From Candidatus Methylomirabilota bacterium (GTDB taxonomy: Bacteria; Methylomirabilota; Methylomirabilia; Methylomirabilales; Methylomirabilaceae), in contig JACQEV010000156.1 of assembly GCA_016200385.1 (NCBI GenBank), positions 1-6,049 on the forward strand: a stretch of 6,049 bases of DNA. The letters are read 5' to 3'. Positions 1-4,315 of this stretch are shown here, piece by piece. Position numbers and translations under genes: made by a program. How positions within the stretch are numbered: position 1 is the stretch's first letter; each line of letters starts with the position of its first letter. The notes below the pieces were generated by a model, which did no database searches, was not told where the DNA came from, and was given only the letters and a program-made list of their open reading frames with translations.

Positions 1-668
1 GCCATGGCTTCCCACACCTTGGGACGCCGGAGCAACTGGTAGAGGCGGGAATGTGTGGCGAGGAATCGAGCCCTGGCCAGCAAGGGCATTTCGTATGGTA
101 TGCCTTCTCGTTGCCATCGCACGAAGTGAACGGCATCGGCGAGGTCGTTGTGCGGGTAGATGGCGTACAGCACGATCTTCGGTCCGAGAGGGAGCCCATA
201 CCGCTTCAGGACTCGCGTGTATTGAGGAGGGCCGTACCCAAAGACGCCGAGGTTCGCGAAGTTCCGCCCAGCGAGCTGGGAGAGCTGCTCCGGCCACGCC
301 TCCTCCGCCTCCACCCCCTGGCCGAAGGTAAACGAATCTCCCAGTGCGATCCCCACGAGGGGGCGCGCGACGACGTTGCCTCGAAAGCCCGCATCAGGGA
401 AATTGAGGTAGGTCTTGACGTGGTAGCGGTAGTCGGGGTGGCCCTCGATCAGGACATCGGTGTTCGGCTTCACCTTGTACGCGAGGGTCGGATCCTCTTC
501 TCGGGTGCTGTACTCGGTGATCGCCGCACGAAACAGGCCAAGGGAGACCTGTGCTCCCCTCGGGAGATACTGCGGCGTCGCCCGCAGCCCGCCCTCGATG
601 AGGAGCAGGCCGAGGACCGTACCCCCGGCAATCCACCCGAGGGCGCGAACGCCCAGCCGCTGGGTCAT
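1..668 (-). CDS. SGNH/GDSL-fold hydrolase-like protein, copy A (C-terminus cut by window edge)
   Basis: The minus-strand frame stays open from 668 to the left edge and gives 222 residues. Residues about 8-28 form a hydrophobic N-terminal segment (a signal anchor), so the enzyme domain is probably outside the cytoplasmic membrane. GDSF at 110-113 is SGNH block I with candidate nucleophile Ser112; NLGV at 139-142 supplies the block II Gly; YPHNDL at 171-176 supplies the block III Asn (N174). The DxH block near the C-terminus, seen in copy B, would lie beyond the edge. SGNH proteins of this layout are esterases or O-acetyltransferases, often acting on exported glycans; the substrate is unknown. 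ATG668 has only a weak GGGGG upstream. An in-frame GTG at 725 has a better Shine-Dalgarno (AAGGGAG, 8-nt spacing) and would add 19 residues. ATG668 aligns better with copy B but the start is uncertain. It lies 155 nt downstream of copy B on the same strand with no clear terminator between, so co-transcription is likely. Confidence 0.85.
   Translation of the reverse strand, partial: MTQRLGVRALGWIAGGTVLGLLLIEGGLRATPQYLPRGAQVSLGLFRAAITEYSTREEDPTLAYKVKPNTDVLIEGHPDYRYHVKTYLNFPDAGFRGNVVARPLVGIALGDSFTFGQGVEAEEAWPEQLSQLAGRNFANLGVFGYGPPQYTRVLKRYGLPLGPKIVLYAIYPHNDLADAVHFVRWQREGIPYEMPLLARARFLATHSRLYQLLRRPKVWEAM
102..458 (-). repeat. Conserved block of the SGNH tandem duplication, copy A
   Basis: This stretch encodes copy A residues 71-189 and pairs with 1364-1717. 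By hand count about 100 of 119 aligned residues match. Positions 271-318 are identical base for base to 1530-1577 (48 bp), including every wobble position. The N-terminal 70 residues upstream align at only about 55%. Confidence 0.85.
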
Positions 669-823
669 CGGCCCGGCCCCCAGTTCAAGCCTTCCAAACC
701 TTGGGAGAGGCCGCGCTCGGTGCACATCCCTCGCTCCCTTGGCATTGCAGCCAGCCTCGCGCCCTGTGGGCGGCTATGGTGAGACTCGCTCGAGATGGGG
801 ACCCCTAATCGAGGCGCCGCCGC

Positions 824-1957
824 TCACCGTGTGCTCCCCTCGAGGAGGCGCTGGCTGAGGAGGTAGTCGTAGATCGTGCGCGCGGCCAACCGGTGCCCCG
901 CGGCGTTCCAGTGGCCGTCGATGCGGAAGTAGAGTTGCTCCCCGGCCAGGGCCCGCTCCTGGAAGCGAGGGCGCAAGTCGAGGCACCTGAGCCGAGCTGC
1001 CTCACAGAGGCGCAACACCGCGCGATCCAACTCATCCCCCCATCGTGTCCCTAATTGGAACGTCTGCCCCTTGGAAGGAATGAGGAGGACCACCAGGGTT
1101 GCTCCTTTCTCTTGGGTGAGCCGTTGAGCGGAAAGGATGGCCTCCTGGACGAGCCCCCAGGCGATCTTTGACGCCTCAACTGGCAGGTCTGATTCCTCGA
1201 CAAGCTGTCTCCCTTGATCGGCGGCAGCTCGCCAAAAGTCTGGATCTCTCCGAGCAGGCAGAAAAACCTGAGCGAGCAAGAGCTGGTAGAGGCGGGAGTA
1301 CCGAGCGAGGGATAGCCACTTGGCAAACAAGCCCTTCTTGCGCAAGGCATCATACGGTCCGCCACCTTCCTTCTGCCATTGCGCGAAAAGAATGGCATCG
1401 CGGAGGTCGTTTTCGTAGATGGCGTAGAGCACGAGCTTCGGCCTCAAGGCAAGCCCGTACCGTCCCAGGACCCGCGTGTACTGAGGAGGGCCATAGTCGG
1501 CAACCCCAAGGTTGGCGAAGTTGCGCCCGGCGAGCTGGGAGAGCTGCTCCGGCCACGCCTCCTCCGCCTCCACCCCCATGCCGAACGTAAACGAGTCCCC
1601 GAGCGCAATCCCGACAAGAGGGCGCCGCACGACATTGCCCCGGAAGCCCGCATGCCGGAAGTTGAGGTAGGTCTTGACGTGATAGCGGTAGTCGGGGTAG
1701 CCCTCGATCAGGACATCCAGGTGCGGCTTCAATTTGTGCTCGAGGTACGCGTCCGCCTCGAAGGTGCTGCTAAAGGCAAGTTGAGCCCGAAACACGCCGA
1801 GCTGAAGCCGCGTGCCCCGCTGGAGATACTGCGGCATCGCCCGGAGCCCGCCCTCGATGAGGAGCAAGGCAAGGGCAATCCCCGCGACAACCAGCCCGAG
1901 GGCGCGAATGATCCCGAGTCGGCGTGTCCCTGGCGTCCTGCTTTGGCGCTCTGGCAT
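824..1957 (-). CDS. SGNH/GDSL-fold hydrolase-like membrane-anchored protein, copy B
   Basis: This complete 377-residue protein has one N-terminal hydrophobic segment (about 17-36) followed by an SGNH domain, predicted to face the periplasm or cell exterior. GDSF at 120-123 carries the candidate nucleophile Ser122, NLGV at 149-152 the Gly, and YENDL at 181-185 the Asn (N183). IDGHWNAAGH at 346-355 holds the Asp347/His349 pair in the DxH spacing seen in AlgX/AlgJ-like and DHHW-type SGNH proteins, rather than the DxxH of classic lipases. This favours an acyl-transferase or esterase acting on a surface glycan, but the substrate cannot be read from sequence. All catalytic elements are present, so it looks functional. 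ATG1957 is the only good start. A GCGAGG Shine-Dalgarno lies 10 nt upstream, partly inside a hairpin; the AGAGG touching the ATG is too close to serve. A promoter candidate lies at 2032-2061. Copy A follows downstream. A lipase-like role is possible. Confidence 0.88.
   Translation of the reverse strand: MPERQSRTPGTRRLGIIRALGLVVAGIALALLLIEGGLRAMPQYLQRGTRLQLGVFRAQLAFSSTFEADAYLEHKLKPHLDVLIEGYPDYRYHVKTYLNFRHAGFRGNVVRRPLVGIALGDSFTFGMGVEAEEAWPEQLSQLAGRNFANLGVADYGPPQYTRVLGRYGLALRPKLVLYAIYENDLRDAILFAQWQKEGGGPYDALRKKGLFAKWLSLARYSRLYQLLLAQVFLPARRDPDFWRAAADQGRQLVEESDLPVEASKIAWGLVQEAILSAQRLTQEKGATLVVLLIPSKGQTFQLGTRWGDELDRAVLRLCEAARLRCLDLRPRFQERALAGEQLYFRIDGHWNAAGHRLAARTIYDYLLSQRLLEGSTR
1364..1717 (-). 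repeat. Conserved block of the SGNH tandem duplication, copy B
   Basis: This is the partner of 102-458 and encodes copy B residues 81-198, which span the GDSF, NLGV and YENDL motifs. One codon is missing relative to copy A, at the YENDL/YPHNDL site. Beyond the block the copies diverge quickly: copy B has about eleven extra residues after SRLYQLL, where copy A runs straight into RRPKVWEAM. Confidence 0.85.
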
Positions 1958-1968
1958 CCTCTGAGGGC

Positions 1969-1984
1969 CTCGCGATCACGCGAG
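1969..1984 (-). promoter_or_regulatory. Hairpin covering the SGNH copy B ribosome binding site
   Basis: CTCGCG-ATCA-CGCGAG is a perfect 6-bp stem with a 4-nt loop. In the minus-strand mRNA its 3' arm (CGCGAG) includes most of the GCGAGG that is the best Shine-Dalgarno for ATG1957, with the remaining G at 1968. It could reduce translation initiation by occluding that site. The pairing is seen; the effect is inferred. Confidence 0.4.
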
Positions 1985-2031
1985 CGCGGTGTTCCACTCA
2001 TTTCCGGATGGCGATTCCTTGCGCACTCGGC

Positions 2032-2061
2032 ATTATGTCAGAAGGGCCCCCAGGGGGTCAA
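2032..2061 (-). promoter_or_regulatory. Sigma-70-like promoter candidate for the SGNH genes
   Basis: Read on the minus strand, TTGACC (2061-2056, five of six consensus bases) is followed after 18 nt by CATAAT (2037-2032, five of six). Transcription would start near 2025 and give a leader of about 68 nt that contains the 1969-1984 hairpin. A CCCCC-T-GGGGG dyad (2047-2057) fills the -35 edge and spacer and could bind a regulator. Confidence 0.5.
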
Positions 2062-2156
2062 GCTGCTGCCTGGTTCGCGGCAACAACAAGCTCCGTCGGC
2101 AACATTGTAGTCCATGCGGTTATCTCTTCTTCCGAACGGCCCTGGGAACCAACCAT
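2058..2156 (-). CDS. Possible 32-aa small protein or leader peptide (speculative)
   Basis: ATG2156 is preceded by AGAGAGG with an 8-nt gap, a good Shine-Dalgarno, and opens a 32-residue frame that starts MVGSQGRSEEE and ends NQAAA at a TGA. The stop overlaps the -35 element of the SGNH promoter candidate. It has no hydrophobic segment and I do not recognise it. No promoter is evident for it. A chance frame is the more likely explanation. Confidence 0.15.
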   Translation of the reverse strand: MVGSQGRSEEEITAWTTMLPTELVVAANQAAA

Positions 2157-2221
2157 CTCAGACACCTCTCTCACAAAATCTCACGGGCGCCCCAGAGGCG
2201 GGAGTCATTGACGTCGCGGTA

Positions 2222-2280
2222 CCTTAGGCATGGCATGGCTTAGGGTGCCATACATCAACTTTTTGGGTACCCCCGATCGG
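2222..2280. repeat. Cluster of short direct repeats and abutting palindromes
   Basis: CTTAGG occurs at 2223-2228 and again at 2239-2244, flanking a GGCAT repeat (2227-2236). ATGGCA at 2230-2235 pairs with TGCCAT at 2246-2251. Two perfect 8-bp palindromes, GGGTACCC (2265-2272) and CCGATCGG (2273-2280), abut each other exactly. The cluster ends 25 bp before the -35 of the plus-strand promoter candidate, a usual place for a regulator to bind. The binding role is inferred. Confidence 0.4.
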
Positions 2281-2304
2281 AGATGACTTGGATGTGTGCT
2301 ATTC

Positions 2305-2333
2305 TTGGGTTGTTCAAGCAAGTCCTGTATAGG
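2305..2333 (+). promoter_or_regulatory. Sigma-70-like promoter candidate for the 282-aa exported protein
   Basis: TTGGGT (2305-2310) is followed after 17 nt by TATAGG (2328-2333). The match is modest (three and four of six consensus bases) but the spacing is ideal. Transcription would begin near 2340. The leader then holds a small GCGG-ATTT-CCGC inverted repeat at 2373-2384, just before the Shine-Dalgarno. Confidence 0.4.
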
Positions 2334-2401
2334 GTCGGAGCACTCCAGACCAAAAGTTGGGCGCATCGTACAGCGGATTTCCGCAATAGGGAGAAACGAC
2401 C

Positions 2402-3250
2402 ATGCAACGAAACCAGGTGTGGCTCATGCTATCGCTCGCTGCAGGCATCGTGTTAAGCCCTTCTAGCACCTATGCTTCTGAAAGTCTCCTGGGCTTCTGG
2501 GCCGTCGGCTTTGGCAATTCGAGCGTCTCTACAGAATTTTCCCTCTTCAACACGCAGCCCGAGGAGATGGGAATCGACCTCACCTTCTTCGACGATGCGG
2601 AAAACACGATCATCATGCTGAATGCTGTGCTGACTCCCTTCGAGGAGCGGCACTTTGACGTCAGGTCTCTTGTGGCCGGAACCAACGCCTCTGCCGGCCT
2701 CTTCCTGGTGACCGCTCCAACTACAAATGCCCTAAGGGGGACCGTAATCATGGGGCTTACCCCGGCAGGTGGCGTGGGTGGGAAAGCGGGGCTCCTCCTT
2801 GATCAGGATGCGGCCATCACCGCTGCGCGAGGCCTCACCGGCTCTACAATGCGGCCTCTCCAGGATGCGGCAGAGACACTCGTTGCTCCCTTGGGGCTGA
2901 CAACTCTTTCCCCGGTCCGGGGTGATGGCTTTCAAACCTTCCTCGTCTTCGCCAATGTAGGCACCTCGCCGCAGTTTGTCGAAATCGAGTACTTCGGAGA
3001 TAATGAAATCTTCCTCGGGTCCTGTGGCCTCCTCCTTACTTCCTTCGATCTCGTCATTACCCGGCCAGGCCTCCCTGGCTTGGGCAGTCCTTGTTCAGCG
3101 AATCTCGCACCCGCCCTCGTCGCGCCAGACCGCACCACAGCCCGCTGGGCAGCCAGCATCCAGACGAATCCTAGTCATGAAGTGCTGCTCGGCGAGGTCG
3201 TTGTGATCAACACGCGAACCTCAGAAGCCTTCGTGTATGAGATGCGTTAG
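2402..3250 (+). CDS. Exported beta-rich protein of unknown function with two similar modules
   Basis: This 282-residue protein begins with a signal peptide: a short basic start, a hydrophobic core at about 6-18, and likely cleavage after STYA (residue 25). The start is supported by AGGGAG 8 nt upstream of ATG2402. The mature part has no further membrane segment and is built of alternating hydrophobic residues typical of beta-strands. Two halves look alike. Residues about 43-90 (TEFSLFNTQ, then LTFFDD, then LTPFEERHFDV) match about 177-222 (FQTFLVFANVG, then IEYFGD, then LLTSFDLVI). A following stretch also recurs: LRGTVIMGLTP near 111-121 and LLGEVVVINTR near 262-272. Cys208 and Cys231, the only cysteines, lie in the second half and could form a disulfide. 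The fold is probably a pair of immunoglobulin-like beta-sandwiches, but I do not recognise the family and assign no function. There is no lipobox, LPxTG or PEP-CTERM tail, so it is probably periplasmic or secreted. Confidence 0.85.
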   Translation: MQRNQVWLMLSLAAGIVLSPSSTYASESLLGFWAVGFGNSSVSTEFSLFNTQPEEMGIDLTFFDDAENTIIMLNAVLTPFEERHFDVRSLVAGTNASAGLFLVTAPTTNALRGTVIMGLTPAGGVGGKAGLLLDQDAAITAARGLTGSTMRPLQDAAETLVAPLGLTTLSPVRGDGFQTFLVFANVGTSPQFVEIEYFGDNEIFLGSCGLLLTSFDLVITRPGLPGLGSPCSANLAPALVAPDRTTARWAASIQTNPSHEVLLGEVVVINTRTSEAFVYEMR

Positions 3251-3254
3251 GAGA

Positions 3255-3272
3255 GCTTCTCTGCAGAGGAGC
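3255..3272 (+). terminator. Stem-loop just after the 282-aa gene, possible terminator
   Basis: GCTTCTC-TGCA-GAGGAGC forms a 7-bp stem (one G-U pair) with a 4-nt loop, 4 nt after the TAG stop. No T-tract follows (the next bases are purine-rich), so it is not a classic intrinsic terminator. It may instead protect the 3' end or mean nothing. Confidence 0.25.
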
Positions 3273-3466
3273 GGAGGGGGGCGTCGTTGGAAACCAATGG
3301 GGGGATCGACCGATCTGTGGGCGCCGTTTCGCGCCTTCCGGGCAGCACGAATCGAGGCCGCCGAAGCCGAGCTGAGGAAATTTCTGACACCGGAGTTCGC
3401 AAGGTTTTCAATACACGCACGGCACACGGGACTCGGGGCCGATCAGGCCCGGCGCCTGCGAATTGT

Positions 3467-3495
3467 TTGTCAGCCAGCCACGTCTAGGGTATAAA
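3467..3495 (+). promoter_or_regulatory. Strong sigma-70-like promoter candidate for the 141-aa exported protein
   Basis: TTGTCA (3467-3472, five of six consensus bases) and TATAAA (3490-3495, five of six) are separated by exactly 17 nt. This is the best promoter match in the window. The predicted start is near 3502, giving a leader of about 50 nt that begins almost directly with the 3504-3530 hairpin. Confidence 0.6.
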
Positions 3496-3503
3496 GAGCA
3501 AAC

Positions 3504-3530
3504 ATTCAGACGGCAAGGGGCCGTCTGAGT
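3504..3530 (+). promoter_or_regulatory. Leader stem-loop upstream of the 141-aa exported protein
   Basis: CAGACGGC (3507-3514) and GCCGTCTG (3520-3527) pair perfectly around a 5-nt AAGGG loop. The stem extends outward by an A-T pair, a G-U pair and another A-T pair, to about 11 bp. It ends 8 nt before the Shine-Dalgarno (AAGGAGG, 3539-3545), so the ribosome site stays free. Given the promoter at 3467-3495, it would sit at the 5' end of the mRNA, where such stems commonly block decay. It is not followed by a T-tract. A DNA operator role is also possible. Confidence 0.5.
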
Positions 3531-3552
3531 CACACCAAAAGGAGGATACCGC

Positions 3553-3978
3553 ATGCGGACGACGCGCACTTCCGTGGTTGGTACACTTCTTCTCTTAGCG
3601 CTGCTTCTCCCCAAGCAAACCTGGGCCAGAACCCAGACCATTCTCGGGAGCGTGACGATCCTGAATGCCACTTTTTCGGCCCCGGCGTCGGATCTGGTGG
3701 GGATTGCGGTCATTCACAGCCCCGGTTTCGCGAAAAGTACCACGCAGCCCCTCCCTCCTCTCACGGCTCCCTTCTTCGTGGACGTCGATAAGGACGATAC
3801 TACCGGAAAGGTGGTGAACAGCCGGGCTGAAACCACGTTGATCTTGACCAACACCGGCGGCGCGACCACCATCGGACTCATCGTCCGGGATGCCGTTGGG
3901 AGCCAGTTCGGCCAGAATAGCGTCACCCTGGCTGGTTTCGGCACCGTCACAATTGACATCTCGGCCCTGCTCCCGTAG
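3553..3978 (+). CDS. Small exported beta-sandwich-like protein of unknown function
   Basis: This 141-residue protein has a clear signal peptide: two arginines at the start, hydrophobic core VVGTLLLLALLLP (8-20), and likely cleavage after TWA (residue 25). The start is firm because a perfect AAGGAGG lies 7 nt before ATG3553. The mature 116 residues have no cysteine and no membrane segment. The C-terminal half (about 93-141) alternates hydrophobic and polar residues (ETTLILTNTGG, then IGLIVRD, then VTIDISALLP) and resembles the modules in the 282-aa protein encoded upstream, consistent with a beta-sandwich. A DxDxDD stretch (DVDKDD, 77-82) looks like a calcium-binding loop, though this is inferred from spacing alone. 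I do not recognise the family. The gene has its own promoter candidate, so it may be expressed at a different level from its neighbour. It is probably periplasmic or secreted, and could be a subunit or partner of the 282-aa protein. Confidence 0.85.
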   Translation: MRTTRTSVVGTLLLLALLLPKQTWARTQTILGSVTILNATFSAPASDLVGIAVIHSPGFAKSTTQPLPPLTAPFFVDVDKDDTTGKVVNSRAETTLILTNTGGATTIGLIVRDAVGSQFGQNSVTLAGFGTVTIDISALLP

Positions 3979-4315
3979 TCAGCGACCTCTGTTAGGTCCG
4001 CTAAGAACCCCGTGTTGTGCCGGGAAACTTCGCCCAATTTTCGGCGGTCTCCTCCTAGTGGCAACCTGACTAACTGCTCGAGGGAATTTAGCCGGTGTCG
4101 TGCGCACGGCATAGTACCTCCTAGAGAAAAATTCTCAACCGCCTTGCTCGTGCCTCTTACTGGCGGTCATTGCCAGAAGTTTCCGCTCAGAGCCCTAAAC
4201 CGGAGTTGCAGGCATAGCCATCGGGTGTCCCGGTCCCCGCTCTCGGGATGCACGGAGCTGAGGCGCTCCACGCTCCTACCTGAAATGAGCCCGGCTGTCG
4301 TGCTTACGGCAAGGC
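3979..4315. other. Convergent intergenic region (337 bp)
   Basis: This region lies between the 3' ends of the plus-strand 141-aa gene and the minus-strand GT-C gene. It contains several modest inverted repeats: 3981-4002; CGTGCGCACG at 4099-4108; GAGAA-AAA-TTCTC at 4124-4136; TCCCG...CGGGA at 4228-4248; and GGAGC-TGAGGC-GCTCC at 4254-4269. None has the stem plus T-tract of a standard terminator. I see no supportable gene in it. Confidence 0.6.
3981..4002 (+). terminator. Stem-loop 2 nt after the 141-aa gene, possible terminator
   Basis: AGCGACCT and AGGTCCGCT pair around a CTGTT loop to give 8 bp with one bulged C. It begins 2 nt after the TAG stop. The following bases are AAGAACCCC, with no T-run, so termination would not be of the classic intrinsic type. 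Confidence 0.3.

Larger units (their letters stand above)
1958..2401. other. Divergent intergenic region (444 bp)
   Basis: This region separates the minus-strand SGNH pair from the plus-strand exported-protein gene. It contains a promoter candidate for each direction (2032-2061 minus, 2305-2333 plus), a hairpin at the SGNH translation start, a GC-rich dyad inside the SGNH promoter, and a cluster of short repeats and palindromes at 2222-2280. Longer open frames cross it on the plus strand, but they have arginine- and serine-rich composition and no convincing ribosome binding sites, so I do not call them genes. Confidence 0.7.
3251..3552. other. Intergenic region (302 bp) between the two exported-protein genes
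   Basis: It opens with a stem-loop just after the upstream stop, then a stretch of about 160 bp with no recognisable feature. A small GGGCC-GATCA-GGCCC inverted repeat (3436-3450) precedes a good promoter candidate (3467-3495) and a strong leader hairpin (3504-3530). The promoter indicates that the downstream gene can be transcribed independently. Confidence 0.65.

Noticed and set aside
760..772. CGCCC-TGT-GGGCG inverted repeat between the SGNH copies
   Set aside because: It is only a 5-bp stem with a 3-nt loop and no T-tract. It is not sufficient to call a terminator between the copies.
51..782. Plus-strand 243-codon open frame opposite SGNH copy A
   Set aside because: It is the antisense of a real gene with clear SGNH motifs. 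Its peptide is charge-rich and lacks domains, and the similar frame opposite copy B (1379-2110) follows from the shared sequence. The equal lengths are coincidental, because the two frames start at different offsets from the sense starts.
1379..2110. Plus-strand 243-codon open frame opposite SGNH copy B
   Set aside because: This is antisense to the catalytic core of copy B. GC-rich codon bias commonly opens such frames, there is no ribosome site, and it reads on into the promoter region.
2287..2320. Possible sigma-54 promoter (GG/GC pairs) upstream of the 282-aa gene
   Set aside because: The GG-to-GC spacings found are 6 and 9 nt, not the required 10, so the -24/-12 pattern fails.
3237..3494. 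Plus-strand 85-codon frame overlapping the end of the 282-aa gene by 14 nt
   Set aside because: It has no Shine-Dalgarno before ATG3237. The peptide starts with arginine- and serine-rich sequence, and the frame ends inside the -10 element of the next promoter. A helical-looking stretch (RAARIEAAEAELRKFL) made me look twice but is not enough.
3714..4112. Minus-strand 132-codon frame with GGAGG near its ATG
   Set aside because: The GGAGG is only 4 nt from the ATG, and two thirds of the frame is antisense to the well-supported 141-aa exported protein. The residue pattern does not resemble a protein domain.
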